Assembly: GCF_020010925.1 (NCBI RefSeq)
Contig: NZ_JAGJBZ010000004.1
Coordinates: forward strand, 1-64,000
Source: Streptomyces griseiscabiei
GTDB taxonomy: Bacteria; Actinomycetota; Actinomycetes; Streptomycetales; Streptomycetaceae
Length of the DNA: 64,000 nt
Reading direction: 5' to 3'
Shown here one piece after another: positions 27,529 to 38,610 of this stretch (its first letter is position 1; the number at the start of each line of letters is the position of its first letter). Position numbers and translations under genes: made by a program. The notes beneath the pieces are model-generated. The model was not told the DNA's origin and made no database searches. It worked only from the letters and a program-made list of their open reading frames with translations.

Positions 27529-27741
27529 ATGCGGGAGATCTTCGCGGGGATGCCGTGGTGGGTGAAATGGATCGCGGTGCCGGTCATCGCCCTGCTGGTG
27601 TTCGGAGGGCTGATAGTCAGCGTCGTCCAGGTCGTGGTGGGCCTGCTCTTCAAGGTGCTGGTCTTCGTGGCACTGGTCGGCGGACTGATCTACGTCGTAA
27701 GGAAGTTCACGGCGGGTTCCTCCTCGCGCGGCGACTGGTGA
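27529..27741 (+). CDS. DUF5326-like small membrane protein
   Basis: A 70-residue protein, MREIFAGMPWWVKWIAVPVI at the start, with two close hydrophobic segments (about 12-30 and 36-55) and a basic, Ser-rich end. AAGGAG lies 9 nt before the ATG. The family is common in Streptomyces and has no known function. Confidence 0.8.
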   Translation: MREIFAGMPWWVKWIAVPVIALLVFGGLIVSVVQVVVGLLFKVLVFVALVGGLIYVVRKFTAGSSSRGDW

Positions 27742-27975
27742 GGCGTCAGCGCCACGTGACCACTGAGGCGTGAGTGGGTGAGGCCGGTCAGGGCGCGGCG
27801 GTAACAGGAACGTGAGGTTCCCTCGCGCGAGGGAAGTTTCCCCGCAGGGCCGTCGGCGAGCGGTGACGGGCGGCTAGAGTCCGGGAACTCGTCGCGGGCT
27901 CGACCCCCGCGGGCGGCGCATCTCCCTCCCGTGTCCCCCGCACGGGCGGCCCTCCTCGCGCTTCGGGAGTGACCC

Positions 27976-29211
27976 TTGGCCACGGCTGACACCGCACCGG
28001 CAGAACCGCTCTCCCCCTCCGCCCGGCAGCGTTCCCGGTCGACACAGAGTGCCGTTCCGCCCACACAGCCGGGCCCCCGGTCGGCACCGACCGCCGCGGT
28101 CGAGCCCCCGTCCGTCCGGTCAGCGGAGCACCACGCCCCGCAGGGGCCGCCGCGTACGGTGCCCGCCAAGGCGCCGGCTCCCCCGGTGCAGCCACGTACC
28201 TCGCCGGGCGAGGAGAGCGTGCGACGTCCCGAACCTCCCCCGACACAGCCGCGGCGCGGGCGGACGGTATCACCCGCGCCCACGGTCCTGAAGCAGGCGC
28301 AGCCGCCGGCACCGCCGCCCGCCGCGCAGGCGCAGCCTCTGGCGCCGCCCGCCCGGATCCAGCCGCAGGCGGCGGGTCCCGTCCGGCCTCCGTCGCCTCC
28401 CGGGCGCGGCCCGGGAAGGGGAGCACGGATTCCGTCCCCGGCGCCGACCGTGTCGGAGACGAACTCCGGCACCCTGATCGGTTCCGTGCAGCGGGCCATG
28501 CGGCTGCTGGAGGCCGTCGCCGAGCGGGAACACGGGGCGCCCGCCAAACAGTTGGCGCGGGACGCCGGGCTCGCGCTTCCCACGGCCTACCACCTGCTCC
28601 GCACCCTGGTCCACGAGGGCTATCTGCGCCGGGAGAGGGGACTGTTCTTCCTCGGCGAAGCGGCGGAGCGGCTGAGCAGCAGCGGAGCGCAGCAGAAACG
28701 TCGCAGCACGGTGGGCGAGGCGCTGGCGCACTGGCGGGACGCCCTGGGCGTGCCCGTGTACTTCGCGATCTACCGGGACGGCGAGATCGAGGTCATGTGC
28801 GTCGCCGACAGCTCGAACATCCCCGCGGTCGAGGAGTGGGCCGACTTCCGTGAGTCGGGTCACGCGCACGCCATCGGGCAGTGCCTGCTGTCCCAGCTGG
28901 GCGAAGAGGCCCGCAGAGACCACCTCAGCCGCCATCCGGTGCAGTCGCTCACCCCGTACACGGTCCGTGACGACGAGACGTTCCTGCGGCGCCTGGACCG
29001 GATCGGGCGGATGGAACCGGTCGTCGAGCGGCAGGAGTACGCCCTGGGGACGGTCTGCGCCGCGATTCCCATCACCGTGGGGACCACCGCCGGGACCCTC
29101 GCCGTCTCGCTGCCCTCACACCAGGCGGACCGGCTGCTGCCGGTCGCCCATCAGTTGCAGACCGAGATCGGAAAGCTACTAGGGACACTCGCGATCTCTA
29201 TCAGCATCTGA
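27976..29211 (+). CDS. ssgR: IclR family regulator SsgR, with long Pro-rich N-terminus
   Basis: The C-terminal ~250 residues are an IclR protein: winged HTH (GTLIGSVQRAMRLLEAVAER and LALPTAYHLLRTLVHEGYLR) followed by the effector domain with AIGQCLLSQLG. Its position directly upstream of ssgA identifies it as SsgR, the activator of ssgA at the onset of sporulation. The frame from TTG 27976, with GGGAG upstream, adds a ~158-residue Pro/Arg/Ala-rich region with coding-like third-position GC. If that is not translated, GTG 28450 is the start. The length is therefore uncertain. Confidence 0.85.
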   Translation: MATADTAPAEPLSPSARQRSRSTQSAVPPTQPGPRSAPTAAVEPPSVRSAEHHAPQGPPRTVPAKAPAPPVQPRTSPGEESVRRPEPPPTQPRRGRTVSPAPTVLKQAQPPAPPPAAQAQPLAPPARIQPQAAGPVRPPSPPGRGPGRGARIPSPAPTVSETNSGTLIGSVQRAMRLLEAVAEREHGAPAKQLARDAGLALPTAYHLLRTLVHEGYLRRERGLFFLGEAAERLSSSGAQQKRRSTVGEALAHWRDALGVPVYFAIYRDGEIEVMCVADSSNIPAVEEWADFRESGHAHAIGQCLLSQLGEEARRDHLSRHPVQSLTPYTVRDDETFLRRLDRIGRMEPVVERQEYALGTVCAAIPITVGTTAGTLAVSLPSHQADRLLPVAHQLQTEIGKLLGTLAISISI

Positions 29212-29309
29212 AAAATCACTCCTTGTGATCTCTCGTGTACTTTCAGCAAACTTCCAGGAGTGTCAGGCGGATGATTCCTGGCCAGTCGACGAACACGGCG
29301 GGGTAGGCG

Positions 29310-29747
29310 ATGCGCGAGTCGGTACAGGCAGAGGTCATGATGAGCTTCCTCGTCTCGGAGGAGCTCTCCTTCCGCATTCCTGTGGAGCTGCGTTACGAGA
29401 CCTGTGATCCCTATGCCGTGCGGCTGACCTTCCACCTGCCCGGCGATGCCCCGGTGACCTGGGCCTTCGGGCGGGAGCTGCTCATCGACGGCGTGGGGCG
29501 GCCCTGCGGGGACGGGGACGTCCACATCGCGCCCGCCGATCCGGAGACGTTCGGCGAGGTCCTGATCCGGCTTCAGGTCGGCACCGACCAGGCGATGTTC
29601 CGGGTCGGTACGGCGCCGCTGGTGGCCTTCCTGGACCGTACGGACAAGCTGGTGCCGCTGGGGCAGGAGCGTTCCCTCGCCGACTTCGACACGCTGCTCG
29701 ACGAGGCTCTGGACCGCATCCTCGCGGAGGAGCAGAGCGCGGGCTGA
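29310..29747 (+). CDS. ssgA: Sporulation/cell division protein SsgA
   Basis: A 145-residue SsgA-like protein (SALP), closely matching known SsgA: MRESVQAEVMMSFLVSEELS at the start, HLPGDAPVTWAFGRELL in the middle and PLVAFLDRTDKLVPLGQE near the end. SsgA is found only in morphologically complex actinomycetes. It marks sites where the wall changes (tips, branches, septa) and is needed for sporulation septa. It follows ssgR by 98 nt, a gap expected to carry SsgR-dependent promoters. Confidence 0.97.
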   Translation: MRESVQAEVMMSFLVSEELSFRIPVELRYETCDPYAVRLTFHLPGDAPVTWAFGRELLIDGVGRPCGDGDVHIAPADPETFGEVLIRLQVGTDQAMFRVGTAPLVAFLDRTDKLVPLGQERSLADFDTLLDEALDRILAEEQSAG

Positions 29748-29748
29748 A

Positions 29749-29774
29749 CGTTACGGCGTCGGCGTGCCGTAACG
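29749..29774. terminator. Bidirectional hairpin terminator
   Basis: 9-bp perfect arms (cgttacggc with gccgtaacg) and an 8-nt loop between the convergent ssgA and YibE/F genes. Confidence 0.75.
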
Positions 29775-29776
29775 CT

Positions 29777-31153
29777 TCAGCGCTTGCGGCGTCGGCCCCT
29801 CCCCCCACGGGCCGGAGCCGGCACGGTCGCCGCTTCCGGGGTGCCCGGGCGGTCGGCCGAGACGACGAGCGCGGCCAGCGCGGTGGTCAGCGGCACCGAT
29901 GCCACCAAGCCGATCGAGCCGACGAGCGTACGCACGATCTCCTCGGCGACGAGCTCGCTGTTGGCGACCGTGCCGACGCTGCTCTGCGCGATCGAGAAGA
30001 GCAGCAGCAGCGGCAGCGCGGCACCCGCGTAGGCGAGCACGAGGGTGTTGACCACCGACGCGATGTGGTCCCGGCCGATACGGATTCCGGCTCGGTACAG
30101 GTCCCGTCGGCCCATCGCCGGGTTGGCCTCGTGCAGCTCCCAGACCGCGGACGTCTGGGTGACCGTCACGTCGTCGAGGACGCCGAGCGAGCCGATGATG
30201 ACGCCCGCCAGCAGCAGACCGCTCATGTCGATCGTCGGGTAGAGGCCGTGGATCAGACCGGTGTTGTCGTCCGTGTTGCCGGTCAGATAGGCCCAGCCGA
30301 TGAACCCCGAGCCGAGCAGGCCGATCAGCAGCAGCGAGATCAGGGTGCCGAGCACCGCCACGGAGGTCCGGGCCGAGAGCCCGTGGCACATGTAGAGGGC
30401 GATCAGCATGATCGCGCTGGCCCCGATCACCGCCACGACCAGCGGATTCGAGCCCTGCAGGATGGCGGGCAGGATGAAGAGGGTCAGCACCAGGAAGCTG
30501 ATGGCCAGCGCCACCAGGGCCATGACACCACGCATCCGGCCCACCACCACGACGGCGAGCGCGAAGATCCCGGCGAGCAGCGCCATCGGGAACTTCCGGT
30601 TCACATCGGTGACCGAGTACTGCAGGTCCTTGGGCGCGGCGGGTTCGTACGCGACCACGACCTCCTGCCCCTGCTCCAACTGCCGGGACTGGTCCGGCTG
30701 GACGATCTCCGTGAACGTACGGCCCTTGTCGTCGCCGGTGTCGACCCGGATCGTGGCCTTCTTGCAGGTGCCACCCGCCTGTTGCTGGGCGGACGAGCCC
30801 TCGGCGGTGGAGGTGTCGCCGGTCGGGGTCTCGCCGGAGGCGTTCACCGACGAGCAGTCGACCTCCTCGACCTTGGTGACCGTGGCCTGCTGGGTCTGCC
30901 GGTCGAAGCCCACACCGGTGCGCTCATGCGACGGGGCGCCGCCGGGCCAGAGCACGACGAGGCCCACGACGACCGCGGTCGCGAAGGGGATCAGCACCGC
31001 CGCGATGACCTTGCGCAGGTGCTGTGAGACGGGCGCGGCGGGTCCATGGCTGTGGCTGTGCGAATGGCCGTGGCCGCCGCCGGAGGACGAGCCGGGGCCA
31101 TGGCCGTGGGGCGGCTCGGAGGGCGGAGGCGGGGGCTGCTGCGTCGTGGTCAC
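29777..31153 (-). CDS. YibE/F family membrane protein
   Basis: A 458-residue protein. A His/Gly/Ser-rich cytoplasmic leader (repeats of GHGHSHSHSHG, about 25-40) comes first, then one helix and an extracytoplasmic domain with several Cys. The C-terminal half has about seven helices with family-typical ILGSLGVLDDVTVTQTSAVW and DHIASVVNTLVLAYAGAALP. The His-rich leader could bind metal. Function is unknown. The start is GTG 31153 or 31186; neither has a clear ribosome site. Confidence 0.82.
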   Translation of the reverse strand: MTTTQQPPPPPSEPPHGHGPGSSSGGGHGHSHSHSHGPAAPVSQHLRKVIAAVLIPFATAVVVGLVVLWPGGAPSHERTGVGFDRQTQQATVTKVEEVDCSSVNASGETPTGDTSTAEGSSAQQQAGGTCKKATIRVDTGDDKGRTFTEIVQPDQSRQLEQGQEVVVAYEPAAPKDLQYSVTDVNRKFPMALLAGIFALAVVVVGRMRGVMALVALAISFLVLTLFILPAILQGSNPLVVAVIGASAIMLIALYMCHGLSARTSVAVLGTLISLLLIGLLGSGFIGWAYLTGNTDDNTGLIHGLYPTIDMSGLLLAGVIIGSLGVLDDVTVTQTSAVWELHEANPAMGRRDLYRAGIRIGRDHIASVVNTLVLAYAGAALPLLLLFSIAQSSVGTVANSELVAEEIVRTLVGSIGLVASVPLTTALAALVVSADRPGTPEAATVPAPARGGRGRRRKR

Positions 31154-31188
31154 CGACCGATCATCGCAAGAACGAGCGAGGCCCACTG

Positions 31189-31216
31189 TTCACCGCGCCA
31201 CATCTGCCGCTAGCGT
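31189..31216 (+). promoter_or_regulatory. Candidate thiC promoter
   Basis: TTCACC (31189-31194) and TAGCGT (31211-31216) are spaced by 16 bp. Transcription would start at about 31222, at the 5' edge of the TPP aptamer. Confidence 0.5.
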
Positions 31217-31222
31217 GGAGGC

Positions 31223-33200
<1,978 letters not shown>

Positions 33201-33350
33201 GACCCGTCGACGCCGGGCGGTACGCGGGGACGGCGGACGTGGTGAGGCCGCCTGTCGTCGTGGCCGCCGACGCTGCTGCCGTGCGACGAGCGGTGCTCTT
33301 CCGGGCGGTTGCCGGGAGAGCCCGCCGCCGCGGATGGCGGTGCCGTGCGG

Positions 33351-33370
33351 CCGGTCCCGGTCGGGACCGG
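33351..33370. terminator. Hairpin terminator between thiC and convergent gene
   Basis: 8-bp perfect arms (ccggtccc with gggaccgg) around a 4-nt loop, between convergent genes. Confidence 0.65.
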
Positions 33371-33431
33371 GGGTGTGCCGGATGGCCGCCGAGGCCCGGT
33401 GGCTTCCGGGGCGGCGGCCGGTGCCCGGGTG

Positions 33432-34304
33432 CTACTCGGGCTGGTGTTCCGGTCCGCCGAAGTCCGGGCTGGAGAAGTCCGGGCTGCTGTAGCCGGCGCG
33501 GGAGCCCGCGCTGCTGCTGTCCGGGCTGCTGCTGAAGCTCGGGCGGTTGTAGCCGAGGTGCGGCATACGGCTGGGCGGGGCCGGGCGGTCCGGCTCGCTC
33601 AGCAGTGCCGGGCCCGGGTTCGCGAGGGCGTCGCGGAGGAACGGCAGGATGCCGCGCTCCAGCAGGGTGTCGCGCCAGGCGTCCCTGGCCCGGGTCACCT
33701 CCTCGTTCAGCTCGCTGCGGGCGCTGTCGTCCTGGAGGGCGGTGGCGTTGTTGCGCAGGGCGGTGAGCAGGAGGCCGACCGCGGCCACCAGGATCGCCGC
33801 GGCCGTGACCGCGCCGAACACCCACCCCGTGGTGAGCAGCGTCTCGGCGATCGCCCGCTCGGGGTCGAGCACCTTCATGACGTACCCGACGAACAGGAAG
33901 AGCACGGCGGCCGTGCCGGCGAGGACGGGGGCCAGCACCGCGGCGATGGCACCGGCGCCCGCGCCGACCGCCTCGGTGACCTCGCCCACGGTGGCCGCGA
34001 GCCCCACGGCGGAGCCGTCCGGTTCGCTGGAGCCGGACGCCGTTCCCTCACCGGTGGGTGTGGTGGCCGACGACGGGCTGCGGAATTCGTCGCGGACCTT
34101 GACGTAGTACTGGTATTCGGTCGACGCGGCGGCGGTGATGATCGCCGTGGCGTTGAGGGCCATGGTGCGCAGTTGTTCGGGGTTGAGCCGCTGGAGGCCG
34201 ACGGCGAATTCCGGGCGGTGTGGTGCGGAGCGCAGCGCCTCGCCGAGGATCCGCTCGTACTCCTGGCGGTCCTCACTGAGCAGGTGCTGCGGAACGCTGT
34301 TCAT
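33432..34304 (-). CDS. Hypothetical membrane protein with Ser/Pro repeats
   Basis: A 290-residue protein of unknown function. The N-terminus is helical and soluble (MNSVPQHLLSEDRQEYERIL). A Ser/Thr/Gly-rich linker (about 78-98) leads to two or three hydrophobic segments (about 110-145 and 160-180). A charged helical stretch follows, ending in a Ser/Pro/Asp-rich tail with short repeats SSPDF. GGGGG lies 6 nt before the ATG at 34304. No recognised domain or clear neighbour link. Confidence 0.7.
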   Translation of the reverse strand: MNSVPQHLLSEDRQEYERILGEALRSAPHRPEFAVGLQRLNPEQLRTMALNATAIITAAASTEYQYYVKVRDEFRSPSSATTPTGEGTASGSSEPDGSAVGLAATVGEVTEAVGAGAGAIAAVLAPVLAGTAAVLFLFVGYVMKVLDPERAIAETLLTTGWVFGAVTAAAILVAAVGLLLTALRNNATALQDDSARSELNEEVTRARDAWRDTLLERGILPFLRDALANPGPALLSEPDRPAPPSRMPHLGYNRPSFSSSPDSSSAGSRAGYSSPDFSSPDFGGPEHQPE

Positions 34305-34493
34305 GTGCATCCCCCGATGCTCCGTAGGGCTTGTGGCTCGGCATGCTGACGAGCCGTCGGGCAGAAACGGAGGGGAGCCTGCTACGGATAAGCCGATGGT
34401 AGAGCGGTGACGGCAGGCGGTGACAGGGGGTTTGAAGAAATTGGCCCCTGGCCAGCGAAGTCTTCCGACCTGAGACGCCTGCCCGCTGACGGC

Positions 34494-35573
34494 TCAGGTA
34501 GGCAGCGGAAGTTCCTGGACCAGCAGCTTTCCGGCCATGGTCACGCCGCCGTCCATGGCGACGGCCAGACCTTCCGCATAGGTGTACGGTCCGTCGACCG
34601 ACGGGCCCGTGCCGTCCTCGCCGTCCTCCGAGCCGACCTCGCCCAGGAGGTACGGGATGGGGCTGTGGCCATGGACGATGCGGGTGCCGCCGTAGATCTC
34701 CAGCAGCGAGCGCACAGCGTCGGCGCCGCCCTCGTCCCGGAAGGAGAAGCGCCGGGTGAACTTGCGGAAGAGGTCCCAGACCTCGTCCGGGTCGTTACGG
34801 GTGATCGTCTCGCGGACGGTGTCGTTGACCGCCTCGATGGAGTCGCCGTAGTCGCGGTAGGCGGTGGTGTCGGAGTGCACCAGGAGGTGGCCGTCGACCT
34901 CCTCCATCGCGTCCAGGCGGGCCATCCACTGGAGGTGGTGGTCCTGGAGGCGGTCCATGTCGGTCTTCTGGCCGCCGTTGAGCAGCCAGGCGGCCTGGAA
35001 GGTGGCGGTGCCCGCGCCGGAGTTGACGGGGGTGTCGCCGAACCGCTTGGCGCCGAGCAGGAGCAGCTCGTGGTTGCCCATGAGGGCCTTGCAGTAGCCG
35101 CCGGCCGCGGCGGCCTCGGCGGACAGACGCATCACCAGGTCGATGACCCCGATGCCGTCCGGGCCCCGGTCGGTGAAGTCGCCGAGGAACCAGAGCCGGG
35201 CGGTGCCCGCCGACCAGTTGCCCGCGGCGTCGACGAGGCCCTTCGCGTGGAGTGCGGCGAGCAACTCGTCGAGGTAGCCGTGGACGTCCCCGACGACGAA
35301 GAGCGGGCTCGGCCGGGACGACCGCTCGGCCGCGACCTCCTCCGGGTCGATCACGACCTGAAGCGTGTCACCCCGGTTGATCACCGGGAGGTCGCGCTGG
35401 GTCGGGGTGTACCCCTCGGGGTAGCCCTCGGATTCGTCGGCGGCGGGCCCGGCGGCCTCACCGGGATCCGCGGTGTGTCCGTACGGACCGGCCTCGTGGA
35501 CGTACGCGGGCACGCGGAAATCGCGCACCGTCGGCGTCCGCACCTCGGGTCCCTGACCGGCCCCCTGAGTCAT
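34494..35573 (-). CDS. Metallophosphoesterase (PP2A-like fold)
   Basis: A 359-residue calcineurin-like phosphoesterase. The metal-binding motifs occur in order: GDVHGYLDEL, LGDFTDRGPDGIG, GNHELLLLG and IVHGHSPIPY. The first ~85 residues are Gly/Pro-rich and variable. It probably acts as a protein or small-molecule phosphatase. GGAGGGG precedes the ATG at 35573 closely, excluding a longer frame to 35606. It is a single gene downstream of a LacI regulator on the same strand. Confidence 0.87.
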   Translation of the reverse strand: MTQGAGQGPEVRTPTVRDFRVPAYVHEAGPYGHTADPGEAAGPAADESEGYPEGYTPTQRDLPVINRGDTLQVVIDPEEVAAERSSRPSPLFVVGDVHGYLDELLAALHAKGLVDAAGNWSAGTARLWFLGDFTDRGPDGIGVIDLVMRLSAEAAAAGGYCKALMGNHELLLLGAKRFGDTPVNSGAGTATFQAAWLLNGGQKTDMDRLQDHHLQWMARLDAMEEVDGHLLVHSDTTAYRDYGDSIEAVNDTVRETITRNDPDEVWDLFRKFTRRFSFRDEGGADAVRSLLEIYGGTRIVHGHSPIPYLLGEVGSEDGEDGTGPSVDGPYTYAEGLAVAMDGGVTMAGKLLVQELPLPT

Positions 35574-35787
35574 CGACCCCTCCACCACCATCGCCCGCAG
35601 CTGCACCGCATCGGACTGCCTGGTCGCAGCGGCCCGCGGTGTGTGCGCCCATCATAGGAATGCGGATCGCGCCATGTGATGACCCAGGGGTGGTGAAATG
35701 GCGCAGGGCCCCGGTTCACCGCGGTTTTCTCCCGAATTGGGCGGTGCTCTCCCCGCCCAATTCCCGTTCGGGTCCTCAAGCGGGGCG

Positions 35788-36876
35788 TCAACCCTCTTCG
35801 GGTGACCGCGGCGGGCTGACAGTCCTGCGCGGCGGACGCCGCTCGGACGAGGTCCGCACGATCAGCTCCGTCGGTATCACCTGCTCGACCGGTTGGTCCG
35901 ATTCGACCCCCTCGATGGCATCGATGAGGAGCTGGACCACAGCCGTGCCGATCCGGCGCGGCTTGAGCGAGAGCGTGGTGATCGGCGGCTCGGTGGTCGC
36001 GTACACGGCGGACTCGCTGCAGCACACCAGCAGCAGGTCGTCGGGGACGCGCAGGCCGTACCGCCGGGCGGCGGCCAGCAGATCGGTGCCGTTCGGGTCG
36101 AAGAGGCCGTAGACCGCGTCCGGACGGTCCGGGCGGGCCAGCAGCCGGTCGGCGGCGACGGCGCCGGCGCACGGATCGTGCGCCGGATAGGCCTCGTACA
36201 CCGGATCCTGGCCCACACGCTCGCACCAGCGCAGATACGCGGTGGTGGAGAGATGGGTGTACGTGTCCGTCGTCGTGCCCGTGAGGAGTCCGATCCGGCG
36301 GGCTCCCGCGTCGGCGAGGTGGTCGAGGATGCCGAGGACGGCGGCCTCGTGGTCGTTGTCGACCCACGCGGTGACCGGCAGCGTGCCGGCCGGGCGGCCG
36401 TCCGAGACCACCGGTAAGCCCTGGCGGACCAGTTCGCTGACGACCGGGTCGTGGTCGGAGGGGTCGATGACCACGGTGCCGTCCAGGGCGACGTTCGACC
36501 ACACGTCGTGCCGCGAGGTCGCGGGAAGGATGACCAGGGCGTAGCCCCGGGCCAGCGCGGCCGAGGTGGCGGCCCGCGCCATTTCCGCGAAGTACGCGAA
36601 CTCGGTGAAGGTGAAAGGTTCATCCCCGTAAGTGGTCACGGTCAGGCCGATGAGGCCCGACTTGCCGGTTCTGAGGGTTCGGGCTGCCGCCGAGGGGCGG
36701 TAGCCAAGTCGGTCGGCGACCTCACGTACATGGCGTCGGGTGGCGTCCGGGAGCCGGCCCTTGCCGTTGAGGGCGTCGGAAACGGTCGTGATGGAGACTC
36801 CGGCGGCGGCGGCCACGTCCCGGATGCCCGCCCGGCCCGACCGGCTGCCTCGGCGGGGAGTTTCCGCGCGGCTCAC
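35788..36876 (-). CDS. LacI family transcriptional regulator
   Basis: A 362-residue LacI/GalR regulator. The HTH and hinge are IRDVAAAAGVSITTVSDALN then RLGYRPSAAARTL, followed by a periplasmic-binding-protein-like sugar domain (about 75-345). GTG 36876 with AGGGAAG about 7 nt upstream is favoured over ATG 36900, which lacks a ribosome site. A palindrome at 36996-37010 lies ahead of it. No sugar genes adjoin, so the ligand is unknown. Confidence 0.87.
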   Translation of the reverse strand: MSRAETPRRGSRSGRAGIRDVAAAAGVSITTVSDALNGKGRLPDATRRHVREVADRLGYRPSAAARTLRTGKSGLIGLTVTTYGDEPFTFTEFAYFAEMARAATSAALARGYALVILPATSRHDVWSNVALDGTVVIDPSDHDPVVSELVRQGLPVVSDGRPAGTLPVTAWVDNDHEAAVLGILDHLADAGARRIGLLTGTTTDTYTHLSTTAYLRWCERVGQDPVYEAYPAHDPCAGAVAADRLLARPDRPDAVYGLFDPNGTDLLAAARRYGLRVPDDLLLVCCSESAVYATTEPPITTLSLKPRRIGTAVVQLLIDAIEGVESDQPVEQVIPTELIVRTSSERRPPRRTVSPPRSPEEG

Positions 36877-36995
36877 CTGGTGCTTCCCTGCTGCTGTCAT
36901 GGCGAGCCGATAGTAGGGCTCATGCGGTGGGGTAGTGCGGACGCATATGCACTCGTTGACAGGCACGTTTCTGCAAGGTCACCATGGGTCAATTT

Positions 36996-37010
36996 CCTTG
37001 CATTGCAAGG
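36996..37010. promoter_or_regulatory. Palindrome, possible LacI-family operator
   Basis: Perfect 7-1-7 inverted repeat ccttgca-t-tgcaagg in the 36877-37334 gap between the divergent lacI-type gene and hisC, with an extra half-site ctgcaagg at about 36971-36978. The rest of the gap shows no gene. Confidence 0.5.
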
Positions 37011-37334
37011 GAGTTGAGCGATCCAATGCCAGGACGTGACTTGTCGACGCGCATGGGCCTGCCAAGTAGCTGATGTCTCGAAGAGGTCTCAACTCACCTG
37101 CACGGGTGATGCGCGCCACGGCGTGAGCCACCGGCGCGCACGCTCGCGAGCAGCGCGCCCCCTGATTCGTACACCTTCGTGCGCTGATGCCCGTGGGGCG
37201 GATGGGACAGGAGGGGCGTGGATGAGGGGTGGCGGCTGCGCGGTCTCGCGGCGGACGCGGTTGTCCACCGGCCATTCGCAGGGGCGCCGAATCCTCATAA
37301 GGTGAGAAGCATTACGTCGATGAGGAGGACTGCG

Positions 37335-38414
37335 GTGAGCGAGACGAGCCCCAAGCTGCGCGCCGAGCTGGACGGGATCCCGACCTACAGGCCCGGCAAG
37401 CCGGCCGCGGCGGGCGGCCCGGTGACGTACAAGCTGTCCTCCAACGAGAACCCCTATCCGCCCCTCCCCGGAGTGCTGGAGAGCGTGACGGGGTCGGCGG
37501 CGAACTTCAACCGCTACCCGGACATGGCGTGCACGGGGCTGATGAGCGAGCTGGCGGACCGCTTCGGGGTCCCGGTCACCCATCTGGCCACGGGCACCGG
37601 CTCGGTCGGGGTCGCCCAGCAGCTGCTGCAGGCGACCTCGGGCCCCGGCGACGAGGTGATCTACGCCTGGCGGTCGTTCGAGGCGTACCCGATCATCACG
37701 CAGATCAGCGGGGCCACGTCCGTGCAGGTCCCGTTGACGCCGGGCGATGTGCACGACCTGGACGCGATGGCGGACGCGATCACCGACCGGACTCGGCTGA
37801 TTTTCGTCTGCAATCCGAACAACCCGACGGGGACGGCGGTCCGCCGAGCTGAGCTCGAGCGCTTCCTCGACCGGGTGCCCAGCGATGTGCTGGTGGTGCT
37901 GGATGAGGCGTACCGAGAGTTTGTACGGGATGTCGAGGTGCCGGACGGTGTCGAGTTCTACCGTGAGCGGCCGAACGTCTGTGTGCTTCGTACCTTCTCC
38001 AAGGCGTACGGTCTCGCGGGCCTCCGGGTGGGATTCGCGATCGCTCACGAGCCGGTGGCAGCCGCCCTGCGCAAGACGGCCGTGCCGTTCGGTGTGAGCC
38101 AGCTCGCACAGGACGCCGCGGTCGCCTCCCTGCGTGCGGAGGACGAGCTCCTCGGCCGGGTCGGCTCACTGGTCTGCGAGCGGAACCGCGTGGTCGAGGC
38201 CCTGCGCGGCCAGGGTTGGACGGTGCCCGAGACACAGGCGAACTTCGTGTGGCTGCGGCTGGGGGAGCGCACGGTCGAGTTCGCCGGTGTGTGTGAGCGG
38301 GCCGGTGTCGTCGTGCGGCCGTTCCCGGGCGAGGGCGTGCGGGTGACGATCGGCGAGACCGAGGCGAACGACATCTTCCTCAAGGTGACGGAGACGTTCC
38401 GCAAGGAGCTCTAG
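37335..38414 (+). CDS. hisC: Histidinol-phosphate aminotransferase
   Basis: A 359-residue fold-type I aminotransferase. It has [15 protein letters not shown], the cofactor region CNPNNPTGT and LDEAYREF, and the PLP lysine in [16 protein letters not shown] (near 223). It converts histidinol phosphate and may also act on aromatic keto acids. It lies outside a his operon, so it is probably a second hisC-type gene. GAGGAGG 6 nt before GTG 37335 fixes the start. Confidence 0.88.
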   Translation: MSETSPKLRAELDGIPTYRPGKPAAAGGPVTYKLSSNENPYPPLPGVLESVTGSAANFNRYPDMACTGLMSELADRFGVPVTHLATGTGSVGVAQQLLQATSGPGDEVIYAWRSFEAYPIITQISGATSVQVPLTPGDVHDLDAMADAITDRTRLIFVCNPNNPTGTAVRRAELERFLDRVPSDVLVVLDEAYREFVRDVEVPDGVEFYRERPNVCVLRTFSKAYGLAGLRVGFAIAHEPVAAALRKTAVPFGVSQLAQDAAVASLRAEDELLGRVGSLVCERNRVVEALRGQGWTVPETQANFVWLRLGERTVEFAGVCERAGVVVRPFPGEGVRVTIGETEANDIFLKVTETFRKEL

Positions 38415-38425
38415 AAGGCTCTGAC

Positions 38426-38466
38426 CAGGGGGTTCGGGGATTTTCTCCGGACCCCTTGCTTTTTTG
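38426..38466 (+). terminator. Hairpin with T-tract terminator after hisC
   Basis: Imperfect GC-rich inverted repeat (ggggttcgggga and ctccggacccc around tttt) followed by ttgctttttt. A true U-tract is unusual in this genome type. Confidence 0.7.
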
Positions 38467-38516
38467 GGACCCCACGCTCCCACCTCGAACGAGCATGCGT
38501 CATAATTGCTTGTGAA

Positions 38517-38532
38517 TGTGAACGCGTTCACA
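38517..38532. promoter_or_regulatory. Rex operator upstream of cydA
   Basis: Perfect palindrome TGTGAACGCGTTCACA, matching the known Rex operator of S. coelicolor, where Rex represses cyd genes at low NADH/NAD+. It lies 79 nt before the cydA start. A CATAAT -10-like hexamer is at 38501-38506, so bound Rex would cover the transcription start. Confidence 0.92.
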
Positions 38533-38610
38533 AGCTCGTCCCGTTTGTCTGAGATGTTGCGTGCCAGGCGGGACAAACTGCCGCAGTGCCACGGCATGTA
38601 AGGAGAAGAC

